Of a stretch of 33,689 bases of DNA, positions 1 to 7,302 are shown in pieces. The DNA comes from Bacteroidaceae bacterium. Lineage in GTDB: Bacteria; Bacteroidota; Bacteroidia; Bacteroidales; Barnesiellaceae_A. The translations under genes and the position numbers were made by a program. The notes beneath the pieces are model-generated. The model did not search any database and was not told the DNA's origin. It saw only the letters and a list, made by a program, of their open reading frames with translations. How positions within the stretch are numbered: the stretch's first letter is position 1; the number at the start of each line of letters is the position of its first letter. The DNA lies in contig JAFXAB010000038.1 of NCBI GenBank assembly GCA_017522135.1, positions 1-33,689 of the forward strand, written 5' to 3'.

Positions 1-174
1 AAACTGAATGGATAGATAAATATTAGTCTTTTCTCATCGGATTCTTTTAATATCGCTACTCTTTTATTATGTAGTGGTTGTATTATCTTAAATAAAACAA
101 AAACACCGACTTTACATTCTTGGGTGTAAAACTGGGTGTTTGTTTTGCAATCTGCTGATTTTCAGCGTTTGTTG

Positions 175-259
175 CGGAGAGAGAGGGATTCGAACCCCCG
201 GAGGTGTTACCCTCAACGGTTTTCAAGACCGCCGCAATCGACCACTCTGCCATCTCTCC
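175..259 (-). tRNA. tRNA-Ser (anticodon UGA)
   Basis: Read on the minus strand, this forms a type II tRNA of 85 nt. The 7-bp acceptor stem GGAGAGA/TCTCTCC is perfect, the discriminator base is G as expected for serine tRNAs, and a long variable arm lies between the anticodon arm and the T arm (GGTTCGAATCC). The anticodon loop CTTGAAA carries TGA, which reads UCA-type serine codons. No CCA is encoded at the 3' end. A well-spaced promoter lies just upstream at 297-328. The short reading frames that cross this gene are not real. Confidence 0.95.
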
Positions 260-296
260 TTTTGATAAACACTCTGTGTGTTTCTCAAAAGCGATG

Positions 297-328
297 CAAA
301 GATACGGATTGTTTTTGTTCTGTCCAAA
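297..328 (-). promoter_or_regulatory. Promoter of tRNA-Ser
   Basis: On the minus strand there is a TATCTTTG box (297-304), which fits the Bacteroidota -7 consensus TAnnTTTG. A TTTG -33 box (325-328) lies 20 bases upstream, inside the usual 19-21 range. The predicted start near 290 leaves a leader of about 30 nt before the tRNA. Confidence 0.7.
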
Positions 329-665
329 TATTTATGGTATTTTTTTGAAAAAATATTTTTCAAGCATCAATATTTTCCTCAATACGATGCCAATACAATA
401 ACGATACAGGATTTTCTACTCCTCTGTTGCGAAGCGATATTTGCCTATTGTACAAGTTGTTTTCGCTTGTTGTTGTCCGGGCAGGCATGACTCGGCCTTC
501 TATCGGTTGCCACAGTCTCCTATATTTTCTTTGCGCGGGAAACACACAGGGGAGGTGCAAGTTACATCATCGCGTTAAGGGTATTATTTTCTTCCTCTAT
601 CCTCATCGCTCACGGCCGGTGGTGCTGGGTTGCTTTTCGACCTGCATCTGTGGCATAAAAAAGAA
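329..665. other. Intergenic stretch with no gene seen
   Basis: Between the tRNA-Ser promoter and the terminator of the large secreted-protein gene I see no reading frame with recognisable protein features, no RNA gene and no repeat. The frames crossing it have no recognisable domain and run into the antisense of neighbouring genes. Confidence 0.6.
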
Positions 666-695
666 GAACGGTGCACCGTTGTGGGTGCACCGTTC
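666..695 (-). terminator. Rho-independent terminator of the 1637-residue protein gene
   Basis: A perfect 12-bp inverted repeat (GAACGGTGCACC, 666-677, with its complement at 684-695) has a 6-nt loop. On the minus strand it is followed by a T-rich run (TTCTTTTTT). It lies about 20 bases past the stop codon of the gene that ends at 718. Confidence 0.85.
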
Positions 696-717
696 ATGGA
701 GGTTATGTGATTATTTC

Positions 718-3700
718 TTATTTGTTGATAAGAACTTTCACACCGTTGATGATGTACAAGCCATTCTCAAGACGGTCAAGGTCAGAAGCCTTCTTAGTTT
801 GCATTACACGGAAACCATTGAGGTCGTATACTACATAACCGAGTTCGGTATCGGCCTCGATGCCATTGATACCGGTGTTTTCAAGGTTGATCTTGATGCG
901 ATACTCTTGGCTGTTGGGGATTGAGTAACCGGGACAATCGTATACGCTACCAGCCTCGATTACTACGTAGTATGTGCCTTCTTTGGTAATGGGTGTGTTC
1001 AAAGTAAAGCGTACGATGTTTTCGGGATAGGGGTTACCGTCGGCATCGTTATACTCCATAGCAGTTGTGCTTTGGCAGAGGTTGTCGGTGTCGTATACAT
1101 TAGGTGTATACATTACAGCTACGCCTGTGTTGAATTCAACGATGATTTCTTTAAACTCGTAAGATACGGTAGAGTTGTCAGAAGGTGTAGAAGAAACGAC
1201 GATGATGTCTTCTACATCGGCACCACCAATTGTGAGGTTGATAGTGAAGTCTTTCTCCATCATTGTCATCCAATCGTAGCAGTCAACGATAGTAGCGGCA
1301 GGAAGAACGAATGTATAAGCATTGGGCTCTGTAACCTTGCTATCCAATGAGAATATCAATGTTGTAGCACCTTCTTCTTCGTCGCCGTCTTTGTATTCGA
1401 CTGCTTTAACCTTAGCTATTTCTTTGCCATTCTTATCTTGGAGATATGCTTTCTCGAAGTAGTCGTCATATACAACGGGCTTGTTGAATACCAATGTGAA
1501 TGTTTCGATAGCGTCAACTTTGTCACCGTCGGCAGGAGTGCTTTCAACTACAGCGGGAGCATCCAATACGAGAGCATCTACAGTGAATGTAAGAGTTTGC
1601 TCCTTGCTCTTAATAGTCTCTGTATCGAAGTCTACCATGTCACCTTCGGGGATGATGAGGTTGTAAATACCATTCTCGGTGATGGGAGTGTTGAGTACAT
1701 AGCGTACTTGGTTACCGGCAAGACCGGCCCATACCAAGCGGAGTGTACTTACGTTGATACCGTGAACATTCTCGATGTAAGCCTCGATTTGGTCATCGCC
1801 GTTGGGAGTAGTGATAGCCATGCTCCAGTCTACTACGATCGATTCGAGTTTGTTTACAGTTGCACCGTTGGCGGGATCAGAACCTGTAACTGTGAGTTCG
1901 CGAGTCTCTTGAGCACCTGTTACAGTGTAGTTCAATGTAAATGCTTTGTTGATATCGTTGCCAAATTTCACAACGTTCTTGGGAACGCTGATAGAGTAGC
2001 TACCGGCAACATCGTATGCTGTAGCACCACCTGTGTAAGCGGGATCTACATAGAGTACGAGTTGGTTGGCAGCAGTACCGGCGCGGAACATCATGTAACC
2101 GGCGGGCATTGAAGCACCTGTCAATTCGTCAGTGAGGTATACCATAGGAATGTTGGCACCTGTCATAAAGTCGGGCTCGGCAACAGTTACTTCGGTATAA
2201 TCGGTGAATGTTACAACAACCTCTTGGATCTTCTCGATAGAGCTGTTGTTAGCGGGATCGGCAGTAAATGCGGCATCGATTTCCACAGAACCGGGAGCAC
2301 CTTCGATAGTGAAGTTCAATACATACTCTTCGGTGCTTGCTTCATTGCCGTTGAATACGATTTGACCGGCAGGGATAGCAATGCGATATTCGCCCGAACG
2401 AGAGAAGGGTGACATGAAGTCGTCGCTATAGCAACCGGGATCTGCTCTATAAGTAATAGTAGCACCATTGGCCTCTACGTCCAAGTAACCGGCTGTACAG
2501 TTGTTTTCTACTTGTTGCCACATGCCATCGGCGTTCTTCTCATAGAAGAATGTGTTGGTGTAGCTACCTTTAGCCTTGGCACTCTCAACGCCTGTGAAAG
2601 TAATATCTACGCTTGAGAAGCTTGCGAGAACAGCACCCTCTGCGATGCTCCATGTAGCTGTGATGCCGGGAGCGGGAGCTTTCACTGTAAAGTTGATGAC
2701 AGTCTTAGTAGACCATTCGCTGTTGTCGTCTGTTGTAAATGCATCGGCAGGAATTTGTACATAGTATGCACCATCGGTAGTTACAGCTGTTTCGGCGTAG
2801 TAGCGAACTTTGGTAAACAAGGGCACTGAACCGAAAATACTTGCATGTGAACCTACATTGTCAAGAATTTCTTTCTTGAGGGTAGCAACCTTTGTACCGT
2901 CTGCGCTGTAGAGAGAAGCAGCTTTGTCTTGGTCGTATACGGGCTTGTTGAATTCAACAATGATTTCGCTGAATGACTCAACCTCTTCACCTTCGGCCGG
3001 AGTAGTTTTGACAACAGCCAACGGTGCGGGAGCAACATCCTTCAATGTGAAGTTGATAGTAGTATTAGCGGGCAAGTAAACAGCTGTTACGGGGTCGTAG
3101 ATTTCCCAACCGTAGTTGCCAAGGATTACTTTGTAAGCACCTTCGGCAGTTACAGGCTCTTCGGTATAGAAGCGAACTTGTTTGCTTCCGTAGTAAGTAG
3201 TTGTGTAACCCCAGTTGGTTATTTCGATCTTAGTAGAGTCAACCAATTGAACCTTCAATTGAGTTTCGTTGCCTGCGGGGTCTACCAATGTATACTTGGT
3301 AGAAGATGTAGGCTCGTCTACAACAGTAACTTTGTTAAATTCTACGATCAACTCGCTGAAAGAGCTTACCTCAGCACCTTCGGCGGGAGTAGAAGATACG
3401 ATAGTGAGCGGGAATACGAGGTTGTACTCTTTGCTGATAGCGGGGCTGAATGCCTCTTCTTCACCGATAACGAAGTACTCAGCTGCTACAACGAGTGTGT
3501 AAACACCCTCAACGTCGATAGCTTTCTCAGGAACGAATGAGATAGAAGTTGCAGTAGTGTTGGCGGCAACCAAGTTTACTTTCACCTCTGTCTCGCCATC
3601 CTTGCGGCTCAAGTAGGGAGCGTCACCCTCAAAGAGTGCGTCAACAGCAAGACCCAATGCGTTGCTGAATGTGATAGTATCGAGAGCTGATACATTGGCA

Positions 3701-5631
3701 TCGTTGGCGGGAGTGATGTCTATCTCATAGGGGTTCTTGATAGTGAACTTGAAAGACTTGTCGGCTGCGGGGAAAGGCATATCGAATGTGCCGGGGCCTG
3801 CAACGAGAGCGTCTTTCTTGAGGTTGAATGTCCAGTCACCTGTGGGAAGAGCCTCTTCAAATACAAACTTGATAGTGTTGGCATCAACAGTCTCTACGGT
3901 AAATGCATATTTGTCGTATGTCTTGTTGTAGCGCATGTAGTTGCTTGTGTTGTTGATGTTAGAGCCTGTAGCAAGACCATCGGCACTGTAGAATACTACC
4001 TCGGTGATGTTGGTAGTAATAGTAGTACCATCGAGGTCGGGAGTTATTGTAACCTCGGGAGTAGCTATCTTGGCAAGTGAGGGCATAACGCCTTGTGCAT
4101 CGGCATAGCAACCGTAAGTTTTGTATTGTTCGCTGTATTGAATGTATTTATTCTTTAAAACATTCAATATCTTGGCAGTATTGTCTTCGTTGAAAGTTAC
4201 AGTCCATACGCCACCTTCAGCGGGAACAGTCTCAGAGATGTTGTAGCTGTTGTAATTGCCTGTCATGTAGATATAGCGACCCTTGCTATCCTTGATATAG
4301 TAACCACCGTCGGTAGCCTCAAATGTCCACTCGAAGAAGTTGAATGCTTGGGCTACACCGTTGTTGTTGGCAACTTGTACTGCGGGGAGATAACCATAAG
4401 TCTTGCTTGCATCGGTGAAGGTGTGAGCAATGTTGGTGGGAGTAATCATCAAGTAGTTGCCGGCCTCAATAGTAGTAGCAACACGATAGTATTCGAGCGA
4501 AGCACCGTAGTGAGCATATACATCTTGAGAGTATACATCGCTGAACTCACCAACAGCGTTCATGGCGCGAACAGAGATTGTAAGGATGCTGTCGGCCTTG
4601 GCTTGGCTCAATGTAATGTTACGAGTCTTGGCTTTACTTGCGTTGTTATAGTTGTCGATAGTGGGTTCAGTACCATCGTAAGTAACAAGGTAAGTAACAG
4701 TGTTGTTGGCCCATTCGTCCGAAGCCCATTCAACTTTTACTGAAGAAGTACCAGCCAAGATGGGCGAGCTGATGAAGTTGAGCGAACCTGCCAACTTGTC
4801 GGCCTTGAGAGAGAAGTTGATTGAAGTCTCGGGGAGAACGATGCTGTTATCGGTAGTCTTGTAAGTGTTGGCGGGAAGTACAAGAGTGTAGTTGCCGGCA
4901 GCGAGAGTCTCGCTGAACTCAAGAGCTACAGTGTTGCCGGTAGCTGAGGGGAAGCAAGTACCCATTGTTTCGCCGGCAGCATTCTTGATAACGGTTTGAC
5001 CGCCTGTCAATCCATCGTATTTTACCTCTTTGTTGAAAGTAAGGTTCACACCCTTGAAAGTGTTGGTAGCATCGCCATTGATGCTGTATTGAGAAACAGC
5101 AAGAATAGCTTCATCGGCCGAAACATAAGAAACAACAACCGAAGCATAGCGGCTTGTTGTAGCTTGTGAGGGGTCGAACTTGTTGCGACAAGCAGTGAGA
5201 ACTACAGTTTGTGCATAACCATCCCAGTAAGCAGCAACGTTGTTGCCTTGGCTTGTGATATTACCTTGATCGGCAATAAGAGTACTGAAATAGTTGTAAG
5301 TTGTACCGGGGTTCAATACGATACCGGTAATAACTTTACCTTCGGGAGCGGCGATAGTCACGGTGTTACCGTCTACTTCAGTTTTGCTGGTAGACGAACC
5401 GTTAAGACGGATATTACCCTCTTTGTTGTAGGTAACACCAGAACTACCATTACCTTTTCCGAAAGTCATTGTGAAGCCATCGACAACCAAGGGATCCAAA
5501 TCTTGGATGTTAGAGACTGATGCTTCGGTACCGAAGAGGGTAGCAAAGTCAAAAGTCACTGTCGATTCTTCTGCATAGCCTGCTATAGCAACGGCTACGA
5601 CACTCAGAATTGATAGTAAGAATTTTTTCAT
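718..5631 (-). CDS. Large secreted multi-domain Ig-like repeat protein with T9SS-type C-terminal tail
   Basis: This 1637-residue protein starts with a clear signal peptide (MKKFLLSILSVVAVAIAGYA). Residues about 25-170 form a beta-rich region opening with FDFATLFG. Residues about 300-370 contain YDGTEPT, resembling the chitobiase C-terminal-like fold. A ligand-binding-like segment (about 380-525) follows. From about 640 to 1580 there are roughly eight Ig-like units, each opening with a version of STPAEGxxVxxxxxIxVEFNK. The last ~50 residues (VYDLNGFRV ... NGLYIINGVKVLINK) match the Por-secretion/T9SS type A tail style, so the protein is probably exported through the outer membrane and anchored on the surface. 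No catalytic domain is apparent; adhesion or glycan binding is an inference. It has its own terminator at 666-695. The start is the ATG that places the signal peptide at the N terminus. Confidence 0.85.
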   Translation of the reverse strand: MKKFLLSILSVVAVAIAGYAEESTVTFDFATLFGTEASVSNIQDLDPLVVDGFTMTFGKGNGSSGVTYNKEGNIRLNGSSTSKTEVDGNTVTIAAPEGKVITGIVLNPGTTYNYFSTLIADQGNITSQGNNVAAYWDGYAQTVVLTACRNKFDPSQATTSRYASVVVSYVSADEAILAVSQYSINGDATNTFKGVNLTFNKEVKYDGLTGGQTVIKNAAGETMGTCFPSATGNTVALEFSETLAAGNYTLVLPANTYKTTDNSIVLPETSINFSLKADKLAGSLNFISSPILAGTSSVKVEWASDEWANNTVTYLVTYDGTEPTIDNYNNASKAKTRNITLSQAKADSILTISVRAMNAVGEFSDVYSQDVYAHYGASLEYYRVATTIEAGNYLMITPTNIAHTFTDASKTYGYLPAVQVANNNGVAQAFNFFEWTFEATDGGYYIKDSKGRYIYMTGNYNSYNISETVPAEGGVWTVTFNEDNTAKILNVLKNKYIQYSEQYKTYGCYADAQGVMPSLAKIATPEVTITPDLDGTTITTNITEVVFYSADGLATGSNINNTSNYMRYNKTYDKYAFTVETVDANTIKFVFEEALPTGDWTFNLKKDALVAGPGTFDMPFPAADKSFKFTIKNPYEIDITPANDANVSALDTITFSNALGLAVDALFEGDAPYLSRKDGETEVKVNLVAANTTATSISFVPEKAIDVEGVYTLVVAAEYFVIGEEEAFSPAISKEYNLVFPLTIVSSTPAEGAEVSSFSELIVEFNKVTVVDEPTSSTKYTLVDPAGNETQLKVQLVDSTKIEITNWGYTTTYYGSKQVRFYTEEPVTAEGAYKVILGNYGWEIYDPVTAVYLPANTTINFTLKDVAPAPLAVVKTTPAEGEEVESFSEIIVEFNKPVYDQDKAASLYSADGTKVATLKKEILDNVGSHASIFGSVPLFTKVRYYAETAVTTDGAYYVQIPADAFTTDDNSEWSTKTVINFTVKAPAPGITATWSIAEGAVLASFSSVDITFTGVESAKAKGSYTNTFFYEKNADGMWQQVENNCTAGYLDVEANGATITYRADPGCYSDDFMSPFSRSGEYRIAIPAGQIVFNGNEASTEEYVLNFTIEGAPGSVEIDAAFTADPANNSSIEKIQEVVVTFTDYTEVTVAEPDFMTGANIPMVYLTDELTGASMPAGYMMFRAGTAANQLVLYVDPAYTGGATAYDVAGSYSISVPKNVVKFGNDINKAFTLNYTVTGAQETRELTVTGSDPANGATVNKLESIVVDWSMAITTPNGDDQIEAYIENVHGINVSTLRLVWAGLAGNQVRYVLNTPITENGIYNLIIPEGDMVDFDTETIKSKEQTLTFTVDALVLDAPAVVESTPADGDKVDAIETFTLVFNKPVVYDDYFEKAYLQDKNGKEIAKVKAVEYKDGDEEEGATTLIFSLDSKVTEPNAYTFVLPAATIVDCYDWMTMMEKDFTINLTIGGADVEDIIVVSSTPSDNSTVSYEFKEIIVEFNTGVAVMYTPNVYDTDNLCQSTTAMEYNDADGNPYPENIVRFTLNTPITKEGTYYVVIEAGSVYDCPGYSIPNSQEYRIKINLENTGINGIEADTELGYVVYDLNGFRVMQTKKASDLDRLENGLYIINGVKVLINK

Positions 5632-5746
5632 AATAAAAATTATTTAGTTAATAAAAAAGAAGTGTTTCTTTCAATTAGTTGGTAGATTGCGGTTTTATTA
5701 TAATATTTACTGGTTAAGATAAAAAATTTCAATATGGTTTATCGTG

Positions 5747-5754
5747 CAAATATA
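5747..5754 (-). promoter_or_regulatory. Possible -7 box for the 1637-residue protein gene
   Basis: On the minus strand TATATTTG fits TAnnTTTG and would give a leader of roughly 110 nt. No TTTG lies at the right distance upstream, so the call is weak. Confidence 0.4.
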
Positions 5755-6088
5755 AAAATATTTTTTTGTATTTTTATATAGTTGTAAAATAAAAATGTGT
5801 ATCGATATAGTAAATATTGTTTATAATATAGTGTCGGCTAATATTGCCCTAAATAAAATGTTAACACAATATGACCTTTTGCGGGTGGGTATATTTTTCC
5901 TCCCGATTTTCCCATAGCGCGTAGGGGGGTGAAAAGGTTGCCTTTTTTGCATGATGGTATTCCCAAGACCATCTTGAAAGCGAGGCCGAATAACCTCACG
6001 GTCACCCGGCCTCATAAAAAACTATTCTTCTCCTATTATACAATCATAACAATCGTACAGGAATATTGTTGGGGTTGTTACTTAATTT
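5755..6088. other. Intergenic stretch with short inverted repeats
   Basis: No convincing gene is seen between the promoter region of the 1637-residue protein gene and the stop codon of the collagen-like lipoprotein gene. The left part is very AT-rich. The right part holds two small inverted repeats: GATGGT/ACCATC around 5953-5973, and GAGGCCG/CGGCCTC at 5982-6013. Neither is followed by a T run on either strand, so their role is unclear. The small reading frame across 5821-6015 has no signal peptide or domain. Confidence 0.5.
5982..6013. repeat. Inverted repeat GAGGCCG...CGGCCTC
   Basis: Perfect 7-bp arms (5982-5988 and 6007-6013) with an 18-nt loop lie downstream of the minus-strand lipoprotein gene. 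It may help end that transcript, but the typical U tract is missing. Confidence 0.45.
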
Positions 6089-6562
6089 TTACCACTTGAA
6101 ACTCATGCGAAACTTGCAAGTGGCAGGAGGTGTAGCGGTGTAAAAGTCGCTGTAGTATACATAGAAGGCAATGCTGCTGCGGGTGTAGTCAAACTTATAC
6201 ACCTCGCTCCACAGATTCTCGTATGTACCATCGCTGCTACCATAATAGTTCTCGTAGGGTAGTGGATAGAAAATCTCTTCTCCATCGAGCATGCCTACCA
6301 GACAGCCCGACACCTCGCCCATGTTGTCTACGACGTAGCGTAGCTCTTCTGGAGCATTGTTGCCCTCAAACAGATACATATAATAAGAATTCAGCTCGTC
6401 GACACCATTGACCAATTGCCATTGGTGTGATTGAATGGTAAAATCGTAAACTTTCCAATTGATTCCTTCGCCTGGTTCTCCGGGAGGACCTTGTGGTCCT
6501 TGCGGTCCTACACACGAACTCATAAGCAGGGCAAGTGTGAGTATGGGTAATAACTTTTTCAT
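6089..6562 (-). CDS. Lipoprotein with short collagen-like (Gly-X-Y) segment
   Basis: The protein has 157 residues from the ATG at 6562 (MKKLLPILTLALLMSSC). A longer frame exists upstream, but the internal ATG places a lipoprotein signal peptide with lipobox LMSSC at the true N terminus. Directly after the lipidated Cys come four Gly-X-Y triplets (GPQGPQGPPGEP), then a beta-rich globular part of about 120 residues ending in FRMSFKW. Such short collagen-like linkers after the lipid anchor recur in Bacteroidales lipoproteins. I do not recognise the globular domain. It is likely anchored in the outer or inner membrane facing the periplasm, or on the surface. It appears to be monocistronic. Confidence 0.75.
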   Translation of the reverse strand: MKKLLPILTLALLMSSCVGPQGPQGPPGEPGEGINWKVYDFTIQSHQWQLVNGVDELNSYYMYLFEGNNAPEELRYVVDNMGEVSGCLVGMLDGEEIFYPLPYENYYGSSDGTYENLWSEVYKFDYTRSSIAFYVYYSDFYTATPPATCKFRMSFKW

Positions 6563-6687
6563 AACATTGTGTTTTGTCGTTATATTATTTTGTAATGTAA
6601 AGTTAGGTATAAATGTTGTAATGAGCAATATGGATTGCAAAGATTTCTAATAAAATTTGCCATGTGTACTTCTTTTTCTTTTTTTGA

Positions 6688-6695
6688 CAAAAGTA
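6688..6695 (-). promoter_or_regulatory. Possible -7 box for the collagen-like lipoprotein gene
   Basis: Minus-strand TACTTTTG matches TAnnTTTG about 125 bases upstream of the ATG at 6562. There is no good -33 partner. Confidence 0.35.
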
Positions 6696-6824
6696 TTTCA
6701 GTGGGGTTTAAGTGTTGTTTTATGATTTATATGTAAAAGTATGTTAATTGTATTCTCTTTTATTACCTTGTGTGTGATATGGAAACAAAATATTTTGCAC
6801 CTTTGTCGGCTGTAATAGTAATCT

Positions 6825-6895
6825 TGTCCAGTGGTGTAATGGTAGCACTCCAGATTCTGGCTCTGTCAGTGAGGGTTCGAATCCTTCCTGGACAA
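6825..6895 (+). tRNA. tRNA-Gln (anticodon CUG)
   Basis: A 71-nt cloverleaf. The acceptor stem TGTCCAG/CTGGACA is perfect and begins with the U1-A72 pair typical of glutamine tRNAs; the discriminator is A. The D arm GTGTAATGGTAGCAC and T arm GAGGGTTCGAATCCTTC are canonical. The anticodon loop TTCTGGC carries CTG. The top pair of the anticodon stem is a C-U mismatch. No CCA is encoded. Upstream, TATTTTGCACCTTTG may contain the promoter but fits the consensus imperfectly. A terminator follows at 6903. Confidence 0.9.
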
Positions 6896-6902
6896 CTCGG
6901 TT

Positions 6903-6940
6903 GAATAGATAGCACGCATGATGTTGTCTATTCTTTTTGT
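6903..6940 (+). terminator. Terminator after tRNA-Gln
   Basis: The hairpin GAATAGATA/TGTCTATTC (9 bp with one G-T pair, 13-nt loop) is followed directly by TTTTTGTTTT, which fits a rho-independent terminator for the tRNA transcript. Confidence 0.7.
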
Positions 6941-6963
6941 TTTATTTGTAATATATAAAGGTT

Positions 6964-7212
6964 ATGGAAACAATAATACATGATGAGTCAGGCTGTCGCT
7001 TTGAAACGGAGGTGGATGGCTATAAGGCCTATGTAAAGTATCGCATTGTTGACCATGCGTTGGATGTGGTGAGTACGGTGGTTCCTCGCGAGATAGGTGG
7101 TCGCGGTATTGCTGCCCAATTGGTAGAGGAGGCCTACCGCTATGCAGAAGCCTGTGGTTATGAGTGCAAGGCTACATGCTCCTATGCTGTGGCATGGCTC
7201 GCGCGCAAGTAG
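6964..7212 (+). CDS. Small GNAT-fold N-acetyltransferase-like protein (YjdJ type)
   Basis: At 82 residues it is the usual size of the short GCN5-related family (Acetyltransf_CG type). The signature segment is VPREIGGRGIAAQLVEEAYRYA (residues about 43-64), where the RGxGxA-like loop would bind the acetyl-CoA pyrophosphate. This is followed by the conserved C-terminal motif CSYAVAWL. The substrate is unknown for this family. The gene sits alone between the tRNA-Gln terminator and a bidirectional terminator shared with purL. Confidence 0.85.
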   Translation: METIIHDESGCRFETEVDGYKAYVKYRIVDHALDVVSTVVPREIGGRGIAAQLVEEAYRYAEACGYECKATCSYAVAWLARK

Positions 7213-7239
7213 CGCACTTGAATGCTATATAGCGTATAA

Positions 7240-7279
7240 ACAAAGCCGCAATGAGAGCATCACTCCATTGCGGCTTTGT
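7240..7279. terminator. Bidirectional terminator between the GNAT gene and purL
   Basis: A perfect 14-bp inverted repeat (ACAAAGCCGCAATG with its complement) has a 12-nt loop and TTTGTTTAT-type tails on both strands. It lies between two convergent genes and probably ends both transcripts. Confidence 0.85.
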
Positions 7280-7302
7280 TTATGTGGGTATCCGGCTGAG
7301 GA

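Noticed and set aside
427..924. 165-residue plus-strand reading frame
   Set aside because: Its second half is antisense to the well-supported 1637-residue secreted protein and it has no recognisable domain or signal sequence; the terminator at 666-695 also interrupts it.
1438..2112. 224-residue plus-strand frame inside the large secreted-protein gene
   Set aside because: It is antisense to an intact gene with clear repeats, has a Cys/Val/Tyr-rich shadow composition and no promoter.
5982..6013. Terminator call for the GAGGCCG/CGGCCTC inverted repeat
   Set aside because: There is no T run after the stem on either strand and the loop is 18 nt; kept only as an inverted repeat.
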